Assembly (NCBI GenBank): GCA_003454665.1
Contig: DMKB01000365.1
Coordinates: 1 to 8,460 of the forward strand
From: Nitrospiraceae bacterium
GTDB taxonomy: Bacteria; Nitrospirota; UBA9217
Direction: 5' to 3'
DNA length: 8,460 bases
The notes beneath the pieces were generated by a model. It was not told the DNA's origin. It worked only from the letters and a program-made list of their open reading frames with translations, and ran no database searches. Positions within the stretch are counted from its first letter, which is position 1, and each line of letters opens with the position of its first letter. Below, piece after piece: positions 1 through 6,454 of this stretch. The translations under genes were made by a program, and so were the position numbers.

Positions 1-1
1 C

Positions 2-85
2 GAAGGAACGAAGTTCGAGGATTTGCCCGAGGACTGGAAGTGCCCGGTATGCAACGCGCCAAAAGAAGCGTTTGTGAAAATCTGA
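2..85 (+). CDS. Rubredoxin, C-terminal part (5' end outside the window)
   Basis: The frame runs open from the left edge to TGA at 83-85 and encodes 27 residues. They contain the sequence DLPEDWKCPVCNAPKEAF, the hallmark C-terminal half of rubredoxin. The CPVC pair is the second of the two CxxC knuckles that hold the single Fe(SCys)4 centre; the first knuckle lies upstream of the window. Rubredoxins are small cytoplasmic one-electron carriers, commonly serving oxygen and peroxide detoxification in anaerobes. The ending after the second knuckle is normal, so the gene is truncated only by the window edge. An intrinsic terminator follows within about 50 bp, so it is probably the last gene of an upstream unit. 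Confidence 0.93.
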   Translation, partial: EGTKFEDLPEDWKCPVCNAPKEAFVKI

Positions 86-136
86 ACTCGGGTGTCGCTT
101 GTTCTGTTATTTGGCAGCAGGAGGCAGTGTGTGCAC

Positions 137-166
137 AAGGTGGCCGGCAGTATCGGCCGCCTTTTT
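137..166 (+). terminator. Intrinsic terminator after the rubredoxin gene
   Basis: GGTGGCCG (139-146) pairs with CGGCCGCC (154-161) with one G-U pair around a 7-nt loop, and two flanking A-T pairs extend the stem. A run of five T follows at 162-166. It lies about 50 bp after the rubredoxin stop and just before a new promoter, so it separates the two transcription units. Confidence 0.85.
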
Positions 167-170
167 CTGT

Positions 171-199
171 TTGACAGGGTTGGGTATACATTCTATAAT
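171..199 (+). promoter_or_regulatory. Consensus sigma70 promoter for the radC gene series
   Basis: TTGACA at 171-176 and TATAAT at 194-199 are both perfect matches to the -35 and -10 hexamers, and the spacer is the optimal 17 bp. Transcription would begin near 206. The promoter starts a few bases after the rubredoxin terminator and faces radC. It gives a leader of about 170 nt before the preferred radC start. In that leader TCCTGC (275-280) can pair with GCAGGA (302-307), and GGGC/GCCC can form a small hairpin near 243-256. I recognise no riboswitch class in it. Confidence 0.85.
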
Positions 200-375
200 C
201 ATAAATTGTCGATTTCAGAAATTGCACGACCGTAAGCCGGCAGGGCGCTCTGCCCGGTGGCGATGTGAACATGCTCCTGCGTGCGTGAGTGCCTCGTATC
301 GGCAGGACCGCGTATGGCAGCATAGGGAGAATCGGGAAACGGGAAGTGACTGAGACGTCCTGCGCAGAGGCCTCG

Positions 376-1083
376 ATGTCAGGTGAAAAAGTGAAAAGCG
401 TGAAACACTGGCCTGAAGAAGAGAGGCCCCGGGAACGGCTGCTCGCGTATGGGCCCGCAATCCTTTCCGATGCTCAACTCCTCGCCATTATTATCCGGAA
501 CGGCAAGGCCGGACGCACTGCCGTTGATCTTGGCCGCGAGCTCCTGGAACGACTCGGGGGACTATCGGGGATCGAGCAGGCCGGTGTACCGGAAATCTGC
601 AATATCGCCGGCATAGGGGCGGCGAAGGCGGCGGAAATCAAGGCGGCAATAGAACTGGGGAGACGATATCAGCAGCCGAGTCTTGCGCGGGTATCGTTCA
701 CTTCGAGCCAAGACGTTGCCGATTACTACCGTCCCCGGATGAAAGATCTTAAAAAAGAAGTGTTCAGGTGTGCTCTGCTCGATACCAAGAACAAGTGTAT
801 TCGGGACGAACTCGTTTCCGTCGGGAGCCTTTCCGCCTCTCTTGTTCACCCCCGGGACACCTTCACGGTGGCCGTCCGTGAATCCGCCGCGGCCGTCATC
901 TTTGTACATAATCACCCGAGTGGTGATGCACAGCCGAGTCAGGAGGATACCTTGCTGACCAGAAGGCTCATACAGGCGGGCGAGGTGCTCGGCATTCAGG
1001 TTCTCGATCACATCATTATCGGAGATGGCCATCACTTCAGCTTCCGGGAAAACGGACTGATTGGCCGGGCTCCGCGGAATTGA
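376..1083 (+). CDS. radC: RadC / JAB-domain protein
   Basis: RadC-family protein of 235 residues, near the usual length of about 225. The N-terminal part carries the family signature (WPEEERPRERLLAYGP, from about residue 12). A helix-hairpin-helix-like stretch follows at about 73-97 (ICNIAGIGAAKAAEI). The C-terminal JAB/MPN domain ends with the metal-site motif HNHPSG: H178, H180 and D191 are the expected zinc ligands. The family was named for DNA repair, but its biochemical role is not firmly established, so only the family assignment is secure. The ATG at 376 is preferred because AGAGG lies 5-6 nt upstream and the family N-terminus begins right after it. A GTG at 289 is in frame but lacks a ribosome site and adds unconserved sequence. 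It is the first gene after the consensus promoter, and its stop touches the frame of the next gene. Confidence 0.92.
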   Translation: MSGEKVKSVKHWPEEERPRERLLAYGPAILSDAQLLAIIIRNGKAGRTAVDLGRELLERLGGLSGIEQAGVPEICNIAGIGAAKAAEIKAAIELGRRYQQPSLARVSFTSSQDVADYYRPRMKDLKKEVFRCALLDTKNKCIRDELVSVGSLSASLVHPRDTFTVAVRESAAAVIFVHNHPSGDAQPSQEDTLLTRRLIQAGEVLGIQVLDHIIIGDGHHFSFRENGLIGRAPRN

Positions 1084-1217
1084 CGGCATGCGGTCTGTTC
1101 AGGCAGCGGGCATGCTCCGGGAGGAGAGCGGAGACATCAGAGCAGTGGCGCCCTCATCGTTTTAGGGGACATCGAGATCCCGGGAGATCATCAGCCCCGG
1201 TGGCATTTCAAAAAGAG

Positions 1218-2066
1218 ATGCGTATTCAGGAGCGGTTGACGGGCGCGAAATTTGTCGATGCCCACGTACATGTAAAGAATGAGGATGGACTCAGGCAGGC
1301 TGCATCAACAGGGATCGTCGCGGTGCGTCATGCCGGGTCAGCGGAGCAAGGGGCGCTCAAATTATCGGAGCTTCATAGAGGGAGACGGTCTCCCCTTCTG
1401 GTGACGAGCGGTTGGGCACTCTATAAGCGGGGTGGATATGGCTCGCGCTTTGGCGTCGCCGTCGAGACAAAAAAGGAAATTAAGTCAGAAATAGTGAAAC
1501 TAAAGTACGCAGGAGCTGATATAATAAAAGTCATGGCTTCGGGCGTTGTGAGTTTCACGAATCCCGGTACCATAACGGCGGGAGGTTTTACCCGGGAAGA
1601 ATTGAGGCTCATCGTAGATGAGGCTGAGCAGCATGGTCTTGGTGTGATGGCCCACGCCAATGGAGATGAGGCGGTAGCATCGGCCGTTGAAGCGCGCGTC
1701 CGATCAATCGAGCACGGCTTTTTCTCGGGAAGAAGGACGATCGATGGCTTGGCGAAGAAGGGCGTTTTTTGGGTGCCGACGACAGGGGCGCTCTCGAGGG
1801 CCGCAGAAGCCGCCGGGGTGTCGTCCGATATCAGAGTATTCGTGGATGAGGTGGTCAACTCGCATCTCACGATGGTGCACTATGCTTATCAGGCCGGCGT
1901 ACCGCTCGCTGTCGGTACAGACTGTGTTCTCCCGGACCCGCGATACCATGATGCTTATGCCGCCGAACTTGCTTTTTTTGAACGCGCCGGCATCCCGCGT
2001 GATGAAACGATGAGGATCGCTTCGCGTGGCGGGGCTGAACTTCTGGGAATTTATCCCGAGCAGTAG
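1218..2066 (+). CDS. Metal-dependent amidohydrolase family protein (imidazolonepropionase/prolidase-like), minimal form
   Basis: Amidohydrolase-superfamily TIM-barrel hydrolase of 282 residues from ATG 1218. Visible metal-site residues in the usual order are HxH (H16, H18 in VDAHVHV), a candidate carboxylated lysine K104 in IIKVMASG, H146 in MAHANG, H166 in SIEHG, and D235 in GTDC. This set fits the imidazolonepropionase-like/Xaa-Pro dipeptidase-like branch, enzymes that hydrolyse C-N bonds of cyclic or peptide substrates in the cytoplasm. The substrate cannot be read from sequence. Typical members have 60 or more residues of beta-sandwich before the HxH motif; here only 15 precede it. The frame is open upstream to a TTG at 1080 overlapping the radC stop, but 1080-1217 translates to Arg-rich, unconserved sequence. 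GTG 1200 is another possible start. Ribosome sites are weak at all three, so the 5' end is uncertain. It lies between radC and the kinase gene on the same strand. Confidence 0.82.
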   Translation: MRIQERLTGAKFVDAHVHVKNEDGLRQAASTGIVAVRHAGSAEQGALKLSELHRGRRSPLLVTSGWALYKRGGYGSRFGVAVETKKEIKSEIVKLKYAGADIIKVMASGVVSFTNPGTITAGGFTREELRLIVDEAEQHGLGVMAHANGDEAVASAVEARVRSIEHGFFSGRRTIDGLAKKGVFWVPTTGALSRAAEAAGVSSDIRVFVDEVVNSHLTMVHYAYQAGVPLAVGTDCVLPDPRYHDAYAAELAFFERAGIPRDETMRIASRGGAELLGIYPEQ

Positions 2067-2138
2067 ATCTTGTTCCGGCTGCGGTAATACGTACTCAGTC
2101 GTTTTTGTTTTGCCTGTATTCATGGACTGGAGTCAGCA

Positions 2139-3218
2139 ATGAAGATCGGTGTCCTTTCTGGCGGCGGTGATGCACCGGGTTTGAATGCCGTCATACGTGC
2201 AGTGACGAGGACCGCCGTGCTTAAATACGGCTGGGAAGTACTCGGTATCAACGACGGGTTCGAAGGACTCCTGACGCCGATAAAAACCCGTCCGCTCACT
2301 CCCTGGAATACGCGAGGCATACTCTTCCTGGGCGGCACGATCCTGGGGACGACCAATCGGGGCAATCCTTTTGCGATCAAGAGCATTGTCGGCGGCAAGG
2401 AAATTGTGACCGATGAGTCCTGGACGGTGGTGAACAATATCAAGGAACTCGGCCTGGGAGCGCTGATCGTCATCGGCGGAGACGGGTCCCTTAAAATCGG
2501 GCATAAATTACACGAACTCGGCGTTCCCATTACCGGAGTGCCGAAAACGATCGACAACGATCTCAGTGCCACCCATGTTACCTTCGGTTTCCAGACCGCC
2601 GTGGACACGGCGACCGATGCTCTCGATAAGCTCCATACCACGGCAGAGAGTCATCAGCGGGTGATTGTTCTTGAGGTCATGGGCAGGTACGCAGGCTGGA
2701 TAGCCCTTCAGGCCGGTATTGCCGGAGGGGCCGATGTCATCCTGATTCCCGAGATACCGTACAGCACGGAAAAAGTGGCGGAAAAGCTTCTTGAACGGAA
2801 AAAAGCGGGAAGTAAATCGAGTATCGTCATCGTGGCGGAAGGAGCAAAACCCGCGGGTGGAGACATGGCCGTTCGCGAGACGGCAGCTGACGGGTATGTC
2901 CTGAGACTCGGTGGTCTGGGAGAGATCGTCGGCGACCAGATTTGCAAGAGCACGGACCTTGAGGTGCGCGTGACCGTTCTCGGTCATCTCCAGCGTGGCG
3001 GAAGCCCCTGCCCCTACGATCGCCTCCTCGCTACACGCTACGGTTCGGCAGCAGTGGAACTCATCGCTCAGGATAAGCTGGGCGAGATGGTGTCGTTCCA
3101 GCCGCCGGAGATCAAATCAGTGCCTATCGAGCGTGTGATCAGCGATCTCAAACTCGTAGACCCCGAAGGAGATCTCGTAAAAACAGCAGAGGCTATAGGA
3201 GTCAATTTCGGCAGATGA
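2139..3218 (+). CDS. pfkA: 6-phosphofructokinase, mixed-substrate (ATP or PPi) group
   Basis: Phosphofructokinase of 359 residues that phosphorylates fructose 6-phosphate to fructose 1,6-bisphosphate in glycolysis. With pyrophosphate as donor the reaction would be reversible. The N-terminal phosphate-binding loop is GGGDAPGLNA (residues 8-17). The donor loop is GGDGS (113-117), the catalytic motif PKTIDND has D139 and D141, MGRYAGW contacts the sugar phosphate, and HLQRGGSPCPYDR is the late family signature. G116 corresponds to E. coli Gly104, an ATP-type residue, while K136 corresponds to Gly124, where lysine is typical of PPi enzymes. The combination occurs in the mixed-substrate group III family, so the donor cannot be fixed by inspection. 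The ATG is supported by GGAG at 2129-2132, six bases upstream. The stop overlaps the next start as ATGA, implying translational coupling. Confidence 0.93.
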   Translation: MKIGVLSGGGDAPGLNAVIRAVTRTAVLKYGWEVLGINDGFEGLLTPIKTRPLTPWNTRGILFLGGTILGTTNRGNPFAIKSIVGGKEIVTDESWTVVNNIKELGLGALIVIGGDGSLKIGHKLHELGVPITGVPKTIDNDLSATHVTFGFQTAVDTATDALDKLHTTAESHQRVIVLEVMGRYAGWIALQAGIAGGADVILIPEIPYSTEKVAEKLLERKKAGSKSSIVIVAEGAKPAGGDMAVRETAADGYVLRLGGLGEIVGDQICKSTDLEVRVTVLGHLQRGGSPCPYDRLLATRYGSAAVELIAQDKLGEMVSFQPPEIKSVPIERVISDLKLVDPEGDLVKTAEAIGVNFGR

Positions 3219-4363
3219 TACTGTTTTTTGTCATATTCTTTACGATCTACGGCGGCGTGCACGCATACGTATTCTTCCGGGCACGCACCGTACTGGAATT
3301 CGGGCCGTCCTTCGGCACGGCCCTGGTCGTCTTTATGCTGACGATGACGCTCGCGCCGTATGTGGTGAGGCTGCTTGAGCAGTACGGGCACGAACCCGCC
3401 GCCAGGATCGTTTCGTACATCGGGTATTTCTGGATGGGGCTGGTTTTCCTGTTTTTCGCCAGTTCCCTGCTTTTCGACTTCATCAGTCTCCTCGGTCGTC
3501 TCGTGGGACTCGTGACGCGCGCAGATGCCTCGGCGTTCTTTATCCCGCCGCAACTGTCCTTCCTCATCAGCGTGGTTCTCGCAATCGCTATTTCCACCTA
3601 TGGCTATTTTGATGCGAAGAACATTCGCACCGAACTGCTGGTGGTGGAGACGAGCAAGCTTCCCGGAAGCATGAAAAAGCTGACGATCGTTCAGATATCG
3701 GATGTGCACCTTGGATTGATCGTCGGACGCGACAGAATGAGGAAGATACTTCAAAAAGTTAAGGCAGCCAGGCCGGATGTTCTTGTTTGCACGGGGGACC
3801 TGGTGGATGCACAGATAAACCACCTGCCCGGTCTTGCCAATCTCCTGGGGCGGATAAAACCTCGATACGGGAAGTACGCCGTTACCGGAAACCATGAGTA
3901 CTATGCCGGACTGAGGAAGTCCCTTCGATTCATGAGAAAATCAGGTTTTATCGTGCTCCGCGGGAGGGCGGTGGCCAGCGGAGGCATCACCATCGTCGGC
4001 GTCGATGATCCTACCGGTATTCAGCTGAGAATTGATAAACCGGTATCAGAAAAGCGTATTCTCTCCAGATTGCCGCGAAACAAATTTACCCTTCTCCTCA
4101 AACACCGGCCGCAAACGGACCTCGTGTCCTCCAGGCTCTTTGACCTTCAGCTCTCGGGCCATACGCACAGCGGTCAGATTTTCCCCTTTGGGCTTCTGAG
4201 TAAGATAGCCTATCGGATGCACTCCGGAGGCTATGTACTGCCGACTGGATCCCTGGTTTACGTAAGCCGGGGTTCCGGAACATGGGGGCCGCCTATTCGG
4301 TTTTTGTCCCCTCCTGAGGTGACGGTGATAGAGGTGGTAAGAAAGAAAAGGAAGAGAAGGTGA
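3215..4363 (+). CDS. Membrane-anchored metallophosphoesterase (YkuE/YaeI-like)
   Basis: Calcineurin-like phosphoesterase of 382 residues with an N-terminal membrane part. Hydrophobic segments at about 1-21, 32-52, 67-91 and 113-131 suggest four transmembrane helices, followed by a soluble catalytic domain. The metal-binding motifs appear in order: SDVHLG (D163, H165), GDLVD (D195), GNHEYY (N226, H227), H297 in LKHRP, and GHTHSGQ (H316, H318). The complete set implies an active two-metal phosphoesterase. Relatives of this architecture include enzymes acting on lipid-linked or UDP-diacylglucosamine-type substrates, but the substrate here is unknown. The C-terminus is strongly basic (RKKRKRR). 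The start overlaps the phosphofructokinase stop, so the two genes are almost certainly co-transcribed. The next gene begins after a 116-bp gap on the same strand. Confidence 0.9.
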   Translation: MILFFVIFFTIYGGVHAYVFFRARTVLEFGPSFGTALVVFMLTMTLAPYVVRLLEQYGHEPAARIVSYIGYFWMGLVFLFFASSLLFDFISLLGRLVGLVTRADASAFFIPPQLSFLISVVLAIAISTYGYFDAKNIRTELLVVETSKLPGSMKKLTIVQISDVHLGLIVGRDRMRKILQKVKAARPDVLVCTGDLVDAQINHLPGLANLLGRIKPRYGKYAVTGNHEYYAGLRKSLRFMRKSGFIVLRGRAVASGGITIVGVDDPTGIQLRIDKPVSEKRILSRLPRNKFTLLLKHRPQTDLVSSRLFDLQLSGHTHSGQIFPFGLLSKIAYRMHSGGYVLPTGSLVYVSRGSGTWGPPIRFLSPPEVTVIEVVRKKRKRR

Positions 4364-4479
4364 CACCTTTTTCATTAAGCCTGATCCAGCCGTGAAGTGC
4401 GATTTGTGGTAACCGATGGCAAGGGAAAGCCTGTTCACCCCGGGCAGGGTGACGGGGCCGGCGGTTTCAAATAAGCAGA
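4364..4479 (+). other. Gap with a small hairpin upstream of the alpha/beta hydrolase gene
   Basis: TCACCC (4435-4440) pairs with GGGTGA (4447-4452) around a 6-nt loop. No T-run follows, so this is not an intrinsic terminator. No good promoter hexamers are visible. The hairpin may affect translation of the following gene, which lacks a strong Shine-Dalgarno, but that is inference. Confidence 0.3.
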
Positions 4480-5457
4480 ATGAACCGGACAAAACTATTA
4501 CAATTGGTCCAGAAGACAAAGAAGCCGTTTTTCTGGATGCTGGGAGTATATGTCGCGCTGCATCTCGCATTGGTTCCGATACTTTCTATCGTTACCAGAA
4601 CCACCCATAGCGCCGGCGCGACTCCCCGTAAATGGGGGCTCGTCTATACCGCTCACGTAGTCAATAGTTCATTTGGTATCACGCTGCCGGCGTGGTATAT
4701 TCCTGGAAACCCCCATAAACCGATCATTCTCATTTTAGCGGGCAGTAGCGGCAATAAGTACGGTACGATCGCCCGATTGACATCACTCTATTTGCACAAA
4801 GAAGGCTACAACCTGTTTCTCTTTGATACGAGGGGTCAGGGGCTGAGTTCGGGAGTCAAGACCTATGGCATCGGTGAAGTAGCGGATGTCATCCATGTAC
4901 TGGACTATCTCTCACGCACCTTTCCGAAGAAAAAAATCGGCGCTATCGGGTTTTCCATGGGTGGGGCGACGATCCTGCGGGCAGCAGGTGTCGATGATCG
5001 TCTGGCTGCCGTTGCCGCTTTTGCTTCGTACAGCGAAATGGACTATGCGCTTATTCATCATGAGCTGTATGTCCAGACTGCCGCGGCACTCGGCAGAGGA
5101 TCACCGGATGCCAAGAAAAAAAAGGTATCGCCGGCGGCGAGGAGCGCCCAGATCGTTCTCTCTCCCCTGTTGACCAGAGTTGCACTGAAGGCGTGGTCTT
5201 TTACCCTGCTGCCGGTTCCCTCTCCCCGGCAGAGTATCTCGCGAATGGACGGGAGAGCCGTGCTGCTCATGCATAATACGGGTGATCCTGAAATTCCGCT
5301 ACGGGATTTTCACGAATTGTACCGTGCCGCAAAAACACCGAAAAAAAGCAAATTGGAATTTTCGTACGCTACTCATCCACCGGCACTCTGGAGCATGGAT
5401 TTTAAATATCAATTCAGAAAAACCATTCAGGGTTTTTTCAACCAAGAGTTGCCTTAG
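4480..5457 (+). CDS. Membrane-anchored alpha/beta hydrolase
   Basis: Serine hydrolase of the alpha/beta-hydrolase fold, 325 residues. One hydrophobic segment near residues 17-37 (FFWMLGVYVALHLALVPIL) looks like a signal anchor, with the catalytic domain outside or at the membrane. The fold is recognisable from LILAGSSGN (oxyanion-hole strand, about 84-92), FDTRGQGLSSG (115-125), and the nucleophile elbow GFSMGG with S159. D269 in NTGDPEIP is the likely acid and H299 in YATHPP the likely base, giving a complete triad in the normal order. Such proteins are often annotated as DUF-type esterases or dienelactone-hydrolase-like; the substrate cannot be read. The ATG at 4480 has only a poor ribosome site; later in-frame ATGs would cut into the hydrophobic segment. 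It is followed 48 bp later by the FxsA gene. Confidence 0.85.
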   Translation: MNRTKLLQLVQKTKKPFFWMLGVYVALHLALVPILSIVTRTTHSAGATPRKWGLVYTAHVVNSSFGITLPAWYIPGNPHKPIILILAGSSGNKYGTIARLTSLYLHKEGYNLFLFDTRGQGLSSGVKTYGIGEVADVIHVLDYLSRTFPKKKIGAIGFSMGGATILRAAGVDDRLAAVAAFASYSEMDYALIHHELYVQTAAALGRGSPDAKKKKVSPAARSAQIVLSPLLTRVALKAWSFTLLPVPSPRQSISRMDGRAVLLMHNTGDPEIPLRDFHELYRAAKTPKKSKLEFSYATHPPALWSMDFKYQFRKTIQGFFNQELP

Positions 5458-5505
5458 AGACGACGGCTTCTGCACCGATAACCCAACGAAAAGGAAATTG
5501 ACCCC

Positions 5506-5883
5506 ATGTTCTTTAAATTATTTTTGCTTTTTGCCGTGATCCCCGTTATTGAACTCGCACTCCTGATACAAATCGGTTCCATCATCGGGACGTTCAACAC
5601 AATCGCAGTCGTGATTCTGACGGCCATCACTGGGGCATATATGGTAAAGCTCGAGGGAATCGGTGTGTTCTATCGCATGCAGCGCGATATGGCACAGGGG
5701 ATCTTTCCTGCCGAGGAGCTGATCAATGGTGTGCTCATCCTTGTCGCAGGCGCACTGCTGCTCACCCCCGGTTTTTTTACCGATATCCTCGGCTTTCTGA
5801 TGGTTGTTCCCGGATCCCGGGAAGTGATCAAGAAAATCGTAAAGCGATATATAGAGCGGCACACGGATATACGGCGGTTTTAG
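5506..5883 (+). CDS. fxsA: FxsA-family cytoplasmic-membrane protein
   Basis: Small integral membrane protein of 125 residues. Family features are the first helix with an embedded proline and glutamate (FAVIPVIELALLIQIG, E16), a second helix at about 28-47, the loop MVKLEGIGVFYRMQRDM, and the strongly conserved LLLTPGFFTDILGF stretch (85-98) followed by a basic tail. E. coli FxsA is a non-essential inner-membrane protein linked to relief of phage T7 exclusion by the F plasmid; its general molecular role is unknown. The start is supported by AAGGA at 5491-5495, about 10 nt upstream. It is the last gene of the plus-strand series; the first visible terminator is about 290 bp downstream. Confidence 0.92.
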   Translation: MFFKLFLLFAVIPVIELALLIQIGSIIGTFNTIAVVILTAITGAYMVKLEGIGVFYRMQRDMAQGIFPAEELINGVLILVAGALLLTPGFFTDILGFLMVVPGSREVIKKIVKRYIERHTDIRRF

Positions 5884-5973
5884 GGCGCAGCGCTTACGAT
5901 GCGATGCACAACGCGAGGAAGCACCGTGCTGCATGCCAGCTCGTTTTTCGCGGGCACTGTCGCTGCGGTATTA

Positions 5974-6032
5974 TCGGCGCGAGTTCGTCGGTGACGACGT
6001 GCGACCCTTCGCTACCTTCCTGCCTTGAGTTC
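5974..6032. repeat. Direct repeat, left copy (at least 59 bp)
   Basis: Matches 8402-8460 over 59 bp with two substitutions (at 5978/8406 and near 6008/8436), in the same orientation. The left boundary is sharp: similarity stops just before 5974. At the other side it stops at the window edge in the right copy, so the true length is unknown. On the minus strand the repeat covers the last six codons and the stop of a reading frame plus the following 38 bp, including a small stem CGTCG/CGACG with a GTGA loop (5986-5999). Confidence 0.88.
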
Positions 6033-6107
6033 CGTAATGATCTGCCTGATCTGCACGGCGTCGGGCGCCTTTGGCATAAGCTCAAGGTACTTATCGTCTT
6101 CACATTC
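6012..6107 (-). pseudogene. C-terminal coding remnant, minus strand, family not recognised
   Basis: On the minus strand, between an in-frame TAA (6108-6110) and TAG (6012-6014), 31 codons are open and look protein-like: they include DDKYLELMPKAPDAVQIRQI and end ELKAGR. No start codon lies near the beginning; an ATG at 6075-6077 would give only 21 residues. Upstream of the TAA the same frame again reads plausibly for about 18 codons (DSFNDYISEIVIACC). This suggests a gene broken by a premature stop or cut off at its 5' side. Its last six codons are shared with the other repeat copy at 8440-8460, so it is probably a truncated paralogue of a gene beyond the right edge. I do not recognise the family. 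Chance cannot be fully excluded for so short a frame. Confidence 0.5.
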
Positions 6108-6174
6108 TTACCTGCAGCAGGCAATTACTATCTCCGAGATGTAGTCATTGAACGAATCTTTTTGCGCTTATGAC

Positions 6175-6205
6175 AGCCATGCTTTAGGCGTGGCTTTTCC
6201 TTATT
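6175..6205 (+). terminator. Intrinsic terminator, end of the fxsA-side transcript
   Basis: AGCCATGCT (6175-6183) pairs with GGCGTGGCT (6187-6195), nine base pairs of which two are G-U, around a TTA loop. TTTT overlaps the end of the stem and CCTTATTT follows. It works only on the plus strand, as the minus-strand reading has no T-run. It lies 290 bp after fxsA and is the first convincing terminator for the plus-strand series starting at radC. Confidence 0.7.
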
Positions 6206-6290
6206 TGCCTCCTTCAGTAATTTCATTCAGCCGCCCAGAGGCCAACCCTTCGTGACCGCAATTCCGATCATGACCTGCGCACATAATAAC

Positions 6291-6308
6291 AATGCAATCT
6301 TTTGCATT
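6291..6308. repeat. Short perfect hairpin
   Basis: AATGCAA (6291-6297) and TTGCATT (6302-6308) are perfect inverted repeats around a TCTT loop. No long T-run follows directly, so a terminator role is doubtful. It lies next to the larger inverted repeat at 6311-6371. Confidence 0.5.
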
Positions 6309-6310
6309 AC

Positions 6311-6371
6311 TAAATATGGGTATGTCTTTTTTCCTAGAAATTATCTGTTAAATTAATGTTACCCATATTTA
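6311..6371. repeat. 12-bp perfect inverted repeat with a 37-bp spacer
   Basis: TAAATATGGGTA (6311-6322) is the exact reverse complement of TACCCATATTTA (6360-6371). The core AATATGGGT occurs a third time at 6824-6832, about 120 bp before the coiled-coil gene. It could be paired regulator sites or a stem of a non-coding RNA; neither is shown by the sequence alone. Confidence 0.55.
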
Positions 6372-6426
6372 CTTGTTTGTTCTTTGTAATAATCGAAGTC
6401 ATTAAGTACTCTGTGCCACTTTATTT

Positions 6427-6440
6427 CAAGCAATTGCTTG
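6427..6440. repeat. 14-bp perfect palindrome
   Basis: CAAGCAATTGCTTG reads identically on both strands and is followed by TTTT. It could be an operator or a weak hairpin terminator; there is no loop beyond the AT core, so a DNA-binding site is the easier reading. Confidence 0.4.
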
Positions 6441-6454
6441 TTTTCAGTATTCAG

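Larger units (their letters stand above)
5884..6454. other. Non-coding junction: end of the gene series, repeat copy, terminator, start of the AT-rich block
   Basis: No intact gene is seen here. The stretch holds a copy of a 59-bp direct repeat (5974-6032), the minus-strand coding remnant that the repeat overlaps (6012-6107), and a plus-strand terminator (6175-6205). From about 6200 base composition changes from GC-rich to clearly AT-rich. Two inverted-repeat structures lie at 6291-6371 and a 14-bp palindrome at 6427-6440. Confidence 0.6.

Noticed and set aside
200..375. Possible riboswitch (cobalamin or c-di-GMP type) in the radC leader
   Set aside because: Purine-rich stretches around 320-350 loosely recall such elements, but the conserved core motifs are absent.
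2122..2142. Six-codon leader frame ATG...TGA whose stop overlaps the phosphofructokinase start
   Set aside because: It has no ribosome site of its own and encodes no run of regulatory codons; most likely chance.
3068..3895. Long minus-strand open frame (275 codons) antisense to the phosphofructokinase end and phosphoesterase
   Set aside because: It lies opposite two genes with complete catalytic motifs, and its translation is Arg/His/Glu/Gln-rich low-complexity sequence typical of an antisense shadow.
4416..4610. 64-codon plus-strand frame overlapping the alpha/beta hydrolase start
   Set aside because: It overlaps the hydrolase signal anchor in another frame, has no ribosome site and no recognisable domain.
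5894..6124. 76-codon minus-strand frame across the left repeat copy
   Set aside because: A different minus-strand frame (6012-6107) gives the protein-like reading whose end is shared by both repeat copies; this frame is Cys/Arg/Ser-rich and unconvincing.
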